38,683 nt of DNA from Caldifarciminota bacterium (lineage in GTDB: Bacteria; Hydrothermota; Tepidihabitantia; SM23-42), in assembly GCA_020349965.1 (NCBI GenBank), contig CP070705.1, positions 1-38,683 of the forward strand, read 5' to 3'. This document shows positions 16,573 to 23,864 of this stretch, piece by piece. A program made the translations under genes and the position numbers. The stretch's first letter is position 1. Every line of letters starts with the position of its first letter. The notes below the pieces were generated by a model, which was not told the DNA's origin, searched no databases, and saw only the letters and a list, made by a program, of their open reading frames with translations.

Positions 16573-17361
16573 TCAAACCTTTCGTTCACCAACTACTATA
16601 TTGCGTATTGCGCCTTTCGGTACTGTTTTCGGCGGGACCTCGAGATACCGGCTAGAATAAGAGGCCGAGTATTCAAGACCGGCCTTCGCAAACATCGTAC
16701 GCATCTCGGGTATCGTGTAACAGCGAATCCGTTCATTTGCGTGATACCCGGGCTCTTTCTTGGGGACGATCATTGTACCATCTCTTCGTATGATTGCACT
16801 CGTGCCGCAATGGACGCATGCCTCGTTATCAAACCAAGTTTCTCCGAGTTCCCACCCGTATTCCAGATCCCTCCAGGTTCTCGTATGATCGACATGTTCA
16901 TTCGCCGAAATGAACATGATAAAAACCTTACCGCCAACTTTAAGCGCTTTTCGGATCGATACTAATAGTCTCTGGTCATCAATATCACCAAAGAACCCAA
17001 AAGACCCGCTCAAGATGACACAGGTATCAAATTCTTCCTTGTAGTTAATATCTCGCATATCACCAACGATGAAATTACCTTTCAGATTTTCCTTTAAGAA
17101 TTGCGCTTGTGCAAACTCGATAAGCGAAGGTGCAATGTCAATGCCGACTATTTCATAGCCCTTCCGGGCAAAAACCTTTGCCTGGTCACCCCCGCCGCAT
17201 GCAAGATCCAGAATGTGTGCCGGCGGTTTGAGTCCACATACATACTCGATGAAATTGACAATCCTCTTATCCCATTCAAAGATACCCGGGATACGGTGGC
17301 GGTCTTCAACACGCCAGTAGTATGCCCAGAATTCATTCCACGATTTTTCTACAACCTTCAA
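16573..17361 (-). CDS. Class I SAM-dependent methyltransferase
   Basis: The 262-residue protein begins with a conserved tryptophan-rich segment (WNEFWAYYWRVEDRHRIPG), then motif I ILDLACGGGDQAKVFARKG, VGIDIAPSLIEFAQ and FIVGDMRDINY. A Cys/His-containing stretch (WFDNEACVHCGTSAIIRRDG) interrupts the C-terminal sheet. The substrate is unknown. The start is a TTG at 17361, chosen because GGGGG lies 4 nt upstream; the earlier TTG at 17376 would put the ribosome site inside the gene, and no ATG exists before motif I. The gene follows the peroxiredoxin by 22 nt. Confidence 0.88.
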   Translation of the reverse strand: MKVVEKSWNEFWAYYWRVEDRHRIPGIFEWDKRIVNFIEYVCGLKPPAHILDLACGGGDQAKVFARKGYEIVGIDIAPSLIEFAQAQFLKENLKGNFIVGDMRDINYKEEFDTCVILSGSFGFFGDIDDQRLLVSIRKALKVGGKVFIMFISANEHVDHTRTWRDLEYGWELGETWFDNEACVHCGTSAIIRRDGTMIVPKKEPGYHANERIRCYTIPEMRTMFAKAGLEYSASYSSRYLEVPPKTVPKGAIRNIVVGERKV

Positions 17362-17383
17362 TGTGCCCCCTTTCAATGTCAGT

Positions 17384-17875
17384 TTACTTGCCTACTGGTC
17401 TCTGGCAGCTCACGCCGACAAAATCCTTTACCGCATCGGCATGGCCAGCAACCTTGACCTTCTCCCATTTTTGTACTATTTTGCCTTTTGGGTCGACCAC
17501 GAATGTCGTACGAACCACACCGTAGTATTCCCGACCGTACATGCTTTTCTTCTGCCAAACCCCGTACTCTTTCAAAACTTTATGTTCGTGATCGCTCAAT
17601 AACACTATCTCCAGGGCGTGCTTGTTAATGAAATTCATGTGACTGGTGACCGAGTCTGGGCTGACGCCGACGACGGTCGCATTCATCTTCCTGAAGTCTT
17701 TGATAATTGAGCTGAAATCAACCGCTTCCCTTGTGCAACCGCTCGTATTGTCCTTTGGATAGAAATACAAAACAAGCCATTCGCCCCTGAAATCCTTCAG
17801 GCAGACTCTTCTGTTATTGGCATCCGGTAAGCAGAATTCGGGTGCCTTATTCCCAATTTTCAATTTTTTTGGCAT
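17384..17875 (-). CDS. bcp: Thioredoxin-dependent peroxiredoxin, Bcp/PrxQ type
   Basis: The 163-residue protein reduces peroxides. The PrxQ active site is present: YFYPKDNTSGCTREA with the peroxidatic Cys47. The resolving Cys usually five residues later is replaced by Val (CTREAVDF), and the only other cysteines are at 15, 25 and near the C-terminus (SCQRP), so it is either a 1-Cys enzyme or resolves with a non-standard Cys. The strands VVGVSPDS and TTFVVDPKGKI complete the fold. The ATG has GGGGGA upstream. It follows the TRAP permease by 37 nt. Confidence 0.93.
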   Translation of the reverse strand: MPKKLKIGNKAPEFCLPDANNRRVCLKDFRGEWLVLYFYPKDNTSGCTREAVDFSSIIKDFRKMNATVVGVSPDSVTSHMNFINKHALEIVLLSDHEHKVLKEYGVWQKKSMYGREYYGVVRTTFVVDPKGKIVQKWEKVKVAGHADAVKDFVGVSCQRPVGK

Positions 17876-17912
17876 ACAACATCCCCCTCAATGAAAGCAC
17901 AGACATAGAAAT

Positions 17913-19958
17913 TCATGACCGATTCTCAACTCTCAGCCTCGATCTCTGCACCAAATATGCTATACCATAAATTGCAAATCCGATAAAATACATGTAGTAT
18001 CTCAAGTCATGGCTCAGATTGAACAGGTTCGTCAGCAGGGCAGGATAGAAGAATATTGCAGAAGCGATGAGGAATAACGGCATTTCGTATATTCTGTTCC
18101 TGGTAATGAACCATCCCTGAACGGCATTGGCAAAAGCGAAGGCGCCAAAAATCGCCATCACGAAGATCAACATCGCCTGGGCATAACTATGAATGCCAAA
18201 CAGTATGAGTTCGGCATTGAATACGAACATGAACGGTATCACCGCAGTCCTCAAATCATACATGAAGCCCTTGATACCGGTAGGGATAGGGTCTGATCTG
18301 GCAATGGCAGCGGCGCTGTAAGCAGCAAGGCCGACAGGCGGCGTGTCATCGGCAAGTATCCCGAAATAGAAGCAAAACAAATGTGCCGCCATCGCCGGCA
18401 CAAAATCGACGACGCCGCGTGCACTCAACTTTATGATCACGGGTACGGTGATCGATGCCATGACAATATATGTTGCCGTAGTTGGCAATCCCATACCGAT
18501 CAGCAAACTGGCAATCGCCGTGATGACAAGCAGCAGAAATAGATTACCTGCCGACAGAATTTCGACGACCTGCACGATCATGCTTCCGATACCCATCGTC
18601 ACAATGCCCACAACAATTCCGGCGCATGCCGTAGCTAAAGCAACGGTAAGCATATTACGTGAGCCTGCGATCAACCCCCTGCCGATGGTCTTCACTGCGG
18701 TCACCAGCGATTGCGTCACGCTGCTTTTCTCTAACCGTGCTCTATTCATTTCTCTGAGCACGATGATGACCATCAGAACCACGATCGCATTGAATGCCGC
18801 GAGCTTCGGAGTATGTCGCACGACCATCAATTCGTAGATCAAGAGAAACAACGGGATCAAATAGTAGAAACCGCTCTTCATCACTGCGCCAAAACGCGGG
18901 ATATCAGTCTTTGGCAATCCTCTCATCCCTAATTTCGAAGCCTCAAGATGTGTCAAATAGAACAGTGCAAAATAGGACACGAATGCCGGTATTGCGGCCG
19001 CCTTTACGACCGTAAGATAGGGTACGCTCAAATACTCGGCGATGATGAAGGCCGCGGCGCCCATGATCGGCGGCATCAACTGACCGTTGGTGCTTGCGGC
19101 AACCTCAGTCGCCGCCGCGATCTTGCCTGGATAACCCACTTTTTTCATCAATGGTATCGTGAATGTGCCGGTCGTTACAACGTTGGCAATGCTCGAACCC
19201 GACACCAGGCCCGTAAACCCGCTCGCCACGACTGCCGCCTTTGCCGGACCGCCCTTGAATTTACCAAGCAGTGAAATCGCGAGGTCATTGAAGAAATGAA
19301 CCGCGCCCGCGCGTTCGAGCATTGCGCCGAGAAGCACGAAGAGAAACACGGTATTTGCAGAAACGTCGAGAGGGATCCCATATATACCTTCGGTTGATAG
19401 AGCGACCTGGCTCAGATACTTTTCCAGAGACACACCACGCAAGGCAAAAACCGATGGCATGTAAGGGGCGAAGAAAGAATAGAACGTGAAAAGAATGGCG
19501 ATCACTACCAGCGGCAATCCGATGACCCGCCTCGAAGCCTCGAAAACAACGAGAATCAAACAAATGCTCATCACTATATCTCTTAGACTGGGCACGCCGG
19601 CACGCATCGCAATCCCTGTCCAATCAAAGACGATATACAACACGGCTAGACAAGCAACTGCTGCAAGAACGAAGTCGATCGGCGGAATGAAATTTGTCGT
19701 GCTCAACGATCTGATAAAGGTCTTTCGTTTGAACATCGGGATCGTGAGGAAAACCAGCACAACCGCAAATGCAAGATGGATTGCCCTTATTGTCACGCTG
19801 TCCAGTATGATGAATCGCGGCAGTGCAAGTTGAAAAAGAGCCCAGCATACTGCGACCGAGGAAATGATAATCCTATCGATAGGCCTCTTATTCCTTATTC
19901 GCCCTGTTTCCTCTCTAAGGATTTCCTGGGCTCTCTTGTATTCCTTGCTTTTGCGCAT
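17913..19958 (-). CDS. TRAP transporter permease, fused 4TM/12TM (TAXI type)
   Basis: The 681-residue membrane protein is a fusion of the small (DctQ-like, N-terminal, about four helices) and large (DctM-like) subunits found in TAXI-TRAP systems, which drive uptake with an ion gradient. DctM signatures are FTGLVSGSSIANVVTTGTF, ATEVAASTNGQLMPPIMGAA, LLIGMGLPTTATYIVMA and FGILADDTPPVGLAAYSAAA. The tail carries several extra helices. The ATG at 19958 has no good ribosome site, and a rho-independent terminator sits between it and the binding-protein gene, so the permease is probably made at a lower level. The substrate is unknown; TAXI systems often carry glutamate, dicarboxylates or related acids. 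Confidence 0.96.
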   Translation of the reverse strand: MRKSKEYKRAQEILREETGRIRNKRPIDRIIISSVAVCWALFQLALPRFIILDSVTIRAIHLAFAVVLVFLTIPMFKRKTFIRSLSTTNFIPPIDFVLAAVACLAVLYIVFDWTGIAMRAGVPSLRDIVMSICLILVVFEASRRVIGLPLVVIAILFTFYSFFAPYMPSVFALRGVSLEKYLSQVALSTEGIYGIPLDVSANTVFLFVLLGAMLERAGAVHFFNDLAISLLGKFKGGPAKAAVVASGFTGLVSGSSIANVVTTGTFTIPLMKKVGYPGKIAAATEVAASTNGQLMPPIMGAAAFIIAEYLSVPYLTVVKAAAIPAFVSYFALFYLTHLEASKLGMRGLPKTDIPRFGAVMKSGFYYLIPLFLLIYELMVVRHTPKLAAFNAIVVLMVIIVLREMNRARLEKSSVTQSLVTAVKTIGRGLIAGSRNMLTVALATACAGIVVGIVTMGIGSMIVQVVEILSAGNLFLLLVITAIASLLIGMGLPTTATYIVMASITVPVIIKLSARGVVDFVPAMAAHLFCFYFGILADDTPPVGLAAYSAAAIARSDPIPTGIKGFMYDLRTAVIPFMFVFNAELILFGIHSYAQAMLIFVMAIFGAFAFANAVQGWFITRNRIYEMPLFLIASAIFFYPALLTNLFNLSHDLRYYMYFIGFAIYGIAYLVQRSRLRVENRS

Positions 19959-19976
19959 GGCTGGTTACAAAACGAT

Positions 19977-20004
19977 AAAAAAGGTGGGCGCTGAAATCCC
20001 ACCT
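19977..20004 (-). terminator. Rho-independent terminator inside the TRAP operon
   Basis: On the minus strand AGGTGGG (20004-19998), a 9-nt loop (19997-19989) and CCCACCT (19988-19982) form a 7-bp stem followed by a run of six T (19982-19977, overlapping the last stem base). It lies 50 nt after the binding-protein stop and 19 nt before the permease ATG, so it should reduce read-through into the permease. Confidence 0.85.
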
Positions 20005-20054
20005 ATTATTTGGCAAACTGTTGTCTGCACATCAACCATACATGACTAAAGTTC

Positions 20055-21056
20055 CTACTCTAAAATAAGACCCTCATTGATAAAGGCAACAAGACCCGCT
20101 TCTCTGTAGTATTTCAAGGCACCACGATGTACTGGCGCAGTAAGTCCCTGAAGCATATTCTCCTTGGTAAGAGATGCGTAGGCAGGGTGTAGCGACTTGA
20201 ATTCTTCGAGATTTTCAAAAACCATCTTTGCCAGGGCATAAACCAGGTCCTCGTTGACATTTGTCGAGGTAACGAATGTCGCCTTAACACCGACCGTCTG
20301 GATATCTTCTGTATTGAGGGCACGCTCGTAGAATCTGTGCGGGATGATCGCCTTGGCATAGTAAGGATAGTCATCGACCATCTTGTCTATGTTTTCGCCT
20401 TCGATGTCGATAATGTAAACCTTGATCCGGCCCGACGTCGCCTCTTTGATATTGCCGTTGGGATGGCCAACCGTATAGAAAAAGCCATCGAGCCGCTCGT
20501 CCTGTAAAAGACCAGGTGCCTCAACCGCCTTTACGAACTCCGCAAGCAAGTCCCCTTCCGAGAAACCTGCAGCCGCCAGCACGTCCTTGGAATTCTGAAG
20601 TTGGCCAGACCCGGGATTGCCAAGGTTGATCCTCTTTCCCCTCAGATCTGCTATCTTCTCAATACCGCTCTGCTCTGACACAACCAGCGTAATGGGCTCG
20701 GCGTGAAGAGCAAATACAGACCTCAATTCCGGCTGAGGACCCGTCTCCTTCCATTCAGCAAGACCCTTATATGCCTGATATTGCCTATCTGATTGAGCGA
20801 TCCCGAATTCCATATCACCCTTCAGAACGGCGTTGATATTGAATACCGACCCACTCGTCGATTCGACCGTCGCCTTGACCTTGAACTCCTTGAATCTCTT
20901 GTTAAGAAGTCTGGAGATCGCACCGCCTGTAGGATAATACAAACCCGTCACGCCGCCAGTACCGATCGTCACAAATCGAGTCTCCTTTGACTGGCAACCA
21001 CTAAAAAGAATGACTGCCATAAAGGAAGAGATTAGAATGCCACTCAAATGTCCCAT
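20055..21056 (-). CDS. TAXI-family TRAP transporter solute-binding lipoprotein
   Basis: The 333-residue protein is the extracytoplasmic binding subunit for the permease at 17913-19958. The signal ends in the lipobox LFSGC (Cys21), so it is tethered to the membrane, as expected in this group. The mature protein starts with the TAXI hallmark VTIGTGGVTGLYYPTGGAIS and continues with GDMEFGIAQSDRQYQA and GKRINLGNPGSGQL. The ATG has GGAGGAA upstream and a promoter lies at 21099-21126. The substrate cannot be predicted from the visible residues. Confidence 0.95.
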   Translation of the reverse strand: MGHLSGILISSFMAVILFSGCQSKETRFVTIGTGGVTGLYYPTGGAISRLLNKRFKEFKVKATVESTSGSVFNINAVLKGDMEFGIAQSDRQYQAYKGLAEWKETGPQPELRSVFALHAEPITLVVSEQSGIEKIADLRGKRINLGNPGSGQLQNSKDVLAAAGFSEGDLLAEFVKAVEAPGLLQDERLDGFFYTVGHPNGNIKEATSGRIKVYIIDIEGENIDKMVDDYPYYAKAIIPHRFYERALNTEDIQTVGVKATFVTSTNVNEDLVYALAKMVFENLEEFKSLHPAYASLTKENMLQGLTAPVHRGALKYYREAGLVAFINEGLILE

Positions 21057-21098
21057 GAATTTCCTCCTCGGTGCAGCATGGTTAAATACACAGATAAT

Positions 21099-21126
21099 AT
21101 TCTAGCCACATATCGCGCTAAGTCAA
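21099..21126 (-). promoter_or_regulatory. Promoter of the TAXI-TRAP binding protein and downstream run
   Basis: TTGACT (21126-21121) and TAGAAT (21104-21099) are 16 bp apart on the minus strand. The leader is about 36 nt long and carries GAGGAGG before the ATG at 21056. The 21127-21201 stretch up to the methyltransferase stop holds nothing else I recognise. Confidence 0.75.
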
Positions 21127-21201
21127 GGAGCTCAGCATGACCAGTACTCCATGTCGCCAAATACTCCAACGATGGTGCGATGTACTGTCTGTTACAGCTG
21201 A

Positions 21202-21759
21202 TTATGCCGGTGGTTTTATGAAAACGGACAGGTAGTTCGGGTTCAGTCCATAATACATTCCGGAATATACCTGTGTAAGGTTCAGTTCACCTTGTCTGAC
21301 AATAGACATCAGGTCCTTCGGATTCAGAGTCCTCAGATGGATGTTGCCCTTCTTGCTCAAGGACCAGAAGGGAAGACACGTAATCCCAGCGACCGGCTCA
21401 TACGGATAGACGAGGATCAACGTCCCGCCCGGTTTCAGCACCCTGCAGAATTCCCGCACTGCCTTCTGCAAATCGGGTATGTGCTCGATGGTGTGTATCG
21501 AAAAAACCGCATCGAATCTGCTATCAGAAAATGCCAGATTTTCAGCGTTACATACGAATACCGGATGCCCTTTCTGCCGCGCTGCCGCCACAACGTCTTC
21601 ATCGATGTCCACTCCATAGACATAACCCGAGATTTTACGGAGTTCAGACATCATGAAGCCCCTGTTACAGCCCACCTCGAGCACGGTACCGTTTTTGCCC
21701 GCATGGTAGTGGTCGATGATATTATTGATGTGCAACCTCGTCGATATCTCTCTTATCAT
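21202..21759 (-). CDS. Class I SAM-dependent methyltransferase
   Basis: The 185-residue protein has motif I TVLEVGCNRGFMMSELRK, VYGVDIDEDVVAAARQKG, FVCNAENLAFSDSRFDAVFS, IHTIEHIPD and FCRVLKPGGTLILVYPYEP, a Methyltransf_11-type layout. The frame is open up to an ATG at 21894, but I place the start at the ATG at 21759: it has GGAG six nt upstream and a promoter at 21804-21831 that would start transcription inside the longer frame. The extra 45 codons of the longer frame are encoded by a REP/MITE-like element and by the promoter region. The substrate is unknown. Confidence 0.85.
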   Translation of the reverse strand: MIREISTRLHINNIIDHYHAGKNGTVLEVGCNRGFMMSELRKISGYVYGVDIDEDVVAAARQKGHPVFVCNAENLAFSDSRFDAVFSIHTIEHIPDLQKAVREFCRVLKPGGTLILVYPYEPVAGITCLPFWSLSKKGNIHLRTLNPKDLMSIVRQGELNLTQVYSGMYYGLNPNYLSVFIKPPA

Positions 21760-21803
21760 TCTTTTCTCCGGTGCCTGAGCAATCGTGTTATGTTTCCTGC
21801 AAC

Positions 21804-21831
21804 ATTCTACCGATTTACCCGAAGCTGTCAA
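21804..21831 (-). promoter_or_regulatory. Promoter of the methyltransferase at 21202-21759
   Basis: TTGACA (21831-21826) and TAGAAT (21809-21804) are 16 bp apart on the minus strand. Transcription would start near 21797, about 38 nt before the ATG at 21759. It lies inside the longer open frame that begins at 21894, arguing against that longer start. Confidence 0.7.
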
Positions 21832-21844
21832 CCCATACCCAGGG

Positions 21845-21923
21845 GACAGGCATACACTCTTGCACTTTCTATTGTTGTACCTACTACTGAACATGCAAAG
21901 AATTTAAAAAGTGTATCCCTGTC
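21845..21923. repeat. REP/MITE-like palindromic element
   Basis: The ends are inverted repeats: GACAGGCATACACTCTT (21845-21861) and the complement of 21907-21923, matching at 15 of 17 positions. The 45-nt middle is not palindromic. The arrangement (GACAGG...CCTGTC ends, a stretch reading TTCAGTAGTAGGTACAAC on the minus strand) resembles small repeats mobilised by REP-associated tyrosine transposases, but no transposase gene is in the window. Only one copy was noticed here. It sits between the S9 peptidase stop and the methyltransferase promoter. Confidence 0.55.
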
Positions 21924-21935
21924 ATTAAAGGACTA

Positions 21936-23864
21936 TCACATGTTTTCGATCTTCACGGGTTCGATATCTTCGCTCAATTCAAATCCGAATATGCGTGAAT
22001 AGAAATACAATTCGGCTTCGAGAGCACGACTGATATTATCGGCATTGCGGAAACCGTGCTGTTCACCCTCAAACATAATGTAGGCAACCTGTACGCCCTT
22101 GCAGCGCAGCGCATCCACCATCTTCTCCGCCTGGGCAGGAGGTACTACTTCATCCTCAAGTCCCTGGAAGAATATTACGGGCGCCGACAAGCGCTCACTG
22201 TGGTATAATGGTGACCGTTCCCGATAAATGTGTTTCGTGTCTGGATACAGACCGACGAGACTGTCCAAATAACGTGACTCGAACTTATGGGTTTCCTTTG
22301 CCAGCGCCTCGAGATCACTCACACCATAATAAATCGCACCGGCTTTGAAATAGTCACGGAACGTCAGGGCGGCAAGTGTGGTATAACCGCCGGCACTACT
22401 ACCGCGGATAATGGCGCGATTGCCATCGGCCAATCCCTTACTCACCAAGTGCTTGGCACCGTTGACACAATCATCGACGTCGACGACGCCCCAGTTTCCT
22501 TTCAGCCGTTCGCGGTATGTACGACCGTATCCTGTGCTGCCCGCATAATTGACATCGAACACGGCAAAACCCCGGCTTGTCCAGTATTGGATCTTCATTT
22601 CAAGAGAAGTGTAACTGCACGAAGTTGGCCCCCCGTGTGTGATTACGAGCAGCGGCGGCATCTCACCAGGTGCGGGATCGTAATCTCGATTCTGGGGAGG
22701 ATAGTAGAAACCGTATGCTCTCATATCATTTGCAGTCGTGAACTCAATCGATTGTGGTATTGAAATATAGCCAGGATCTATGCACGTATCTGTCGAATCT
22801 CTGATTACCGTCTCCTCCAATGTCGATATGTTGTGCTTGACGACCGTGAGGCCTCTCGTGGGCGAACCGCCATGGAACACAAGCCAATCGCCGGCCGTTT
22901 TCAAGTTCGCAATACGGGTATATTGACTTTCAATTCGCTTCAGCTCTTTCGTCCTGAGGTCGACAATCGCTACATACCAAATACCCTTCCGATTGTAAGC
23001 ACACGCAAGAATGTCTCTGCTGATAAAACCGTACGAGGTCAAGCTAAAATTCCATTGAGGCCAGCCAAATTCCGCATTCAAATCAGTCACGCTCTCGACC
23101 CCATCATCGATGCTTCTATAGATGTTCCACCAACCGTTTCTATCTGACACGAAATATAAGATCCCGTCGGGCGACCACTCGGGTTGGAATATGGACTCTG
23201 AGCGGCCACCACAAATAATGAATGGATCCGAAAAAGAACCGTCGGCACCAACCTCAGCGACCCACAACTCAGTACCGTCCCACGGCATATCCGGGTGATT
23301 CCATGTCAACCATGCGATCTTTGAACCATCGGGGCTGAGCCGCGGTGAGGAGTAGAAGTCATTCCCAGATATCAGGGTGCGGGGGCTCCGAACCCCTTCG
23401 ATGTCGATATCAGAGATGACATTGGCAGGCTCTCCTTCATAAGCGTGATCTTCCGCCACGCAGATCAAGCGGCCGCGATGTGCATCAAAAGCGAAATCTG
23501 CAAACCGCTTGTCCTCTTCCCGTGTCAGGCAAATCGGCACACCATCCGAACCTTGACGGTAAACTTGTTGATCAGAGAAATTAGAAAAAAAAACGACGCC
23601 TTTGTGAACAATGAACGCCGCCCCACCGTATTCATGGACACGACTGCGTGCGCTGTATGGAGGAACGATTACGTCAGAGATCTCTCCCCGAGTATCGAAG
23701 CGTACAATGACGCTCCGTCCTTTTTCCACAGGACGGCTCTCGACCCAGTAAATAACATCGCCGTCGACGACTATTTCGCCGAATCTTGTGCTCTGACGGG
23801 CAACGCTATCAGCCGTGATCGGCGAATTCCACGAACCATAACCTGCTCTACTCTTCTTAGGCAT
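21936..23864 (-). CDS. S9-family peptidase (prolyl oligopeptidase type)
   Basis: The 642-residue protein has an N-terminal seven-bladed beta-propeller (about 20-370, with SPDGSKIAWLTWN and WSPDGILYFVSDR repeats) and a C-terminal alpha/beta-hydrolase domain. The catalytic triad is visible: Ser490 in RGSSAGGYT, Asp571 in GLEDEVVPP and His603 in GEQHGFR; HGGP (410-413) forms the oxyanion loop. The family includes acylaminoacyl and dipeptidyl peptidases that cleave short peptides. There is no signal peptide, so it is probably cytoplasmic. The ATG directly follows the stop codon of the pseudoenzyme gene (TAGATG). Confidence 0.95.
   Translation of the reverse strand: MPKKSRAGYGSWNSPITADSVARQSTRFGEIVVDGDVIYWVESRPVEKGRSVIVRFDTRGEISDVIVPPYSARSRVHEYGGAAFIVHKGVVFFSNFSDQQVYRQGSDGVPICLTREEDKRFADFAFDAHRGRLICVAEDHAYEGEPANVISDIDIEGVRSPRTLISGNDFYSSPRLSPDGSKIAWLTWNHPDMPWDGTELWVAEVGADGSFSDPFIICGGRSESIFQPEWSPDGILYFVSDRNGWWNIYRSIDDGVESVTDLNAEFGWPQWNFSLTSYGFISRDILACAYNRKGIWYVAIVDLRTKELKRIESQYTRIANLKTAGDWLVFHGGSPTRGLTVVKHNISTLEETVIRDSTDTCIDPGYISIPQSIEFTTANDMRAYGFYYPPQNRDYDPAPGEMPPLLVITHGGPTSCSYTSLEMKIQYWTSRGFAVFDVNYAGSTGYGRTYRERLKGNWGVVDVDDCVNGAKHLVSKGLADGNRAIIRGSSAGGYTTLAALTFRDYFKAGAIYYGVSDLEALAKETHKFESRYLDSLVGLYPDTKHIYRERSPLYHSERLSAPVIFFQGLEDEVVPPAQAEKMVDALRCKGVQVAYIMFEGEQHGFRNADNISRALEAELYFYSRIFGFELSEDIEPVKIENM

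Noticed and set aside
21292-22002. 236-codon open frame on the plus strand
   Set aside because: It is opposite the methyltransferase and the end of the S9 peptidase gene, runs through the palindromic element and promoter, and encodes no recognisable domain.
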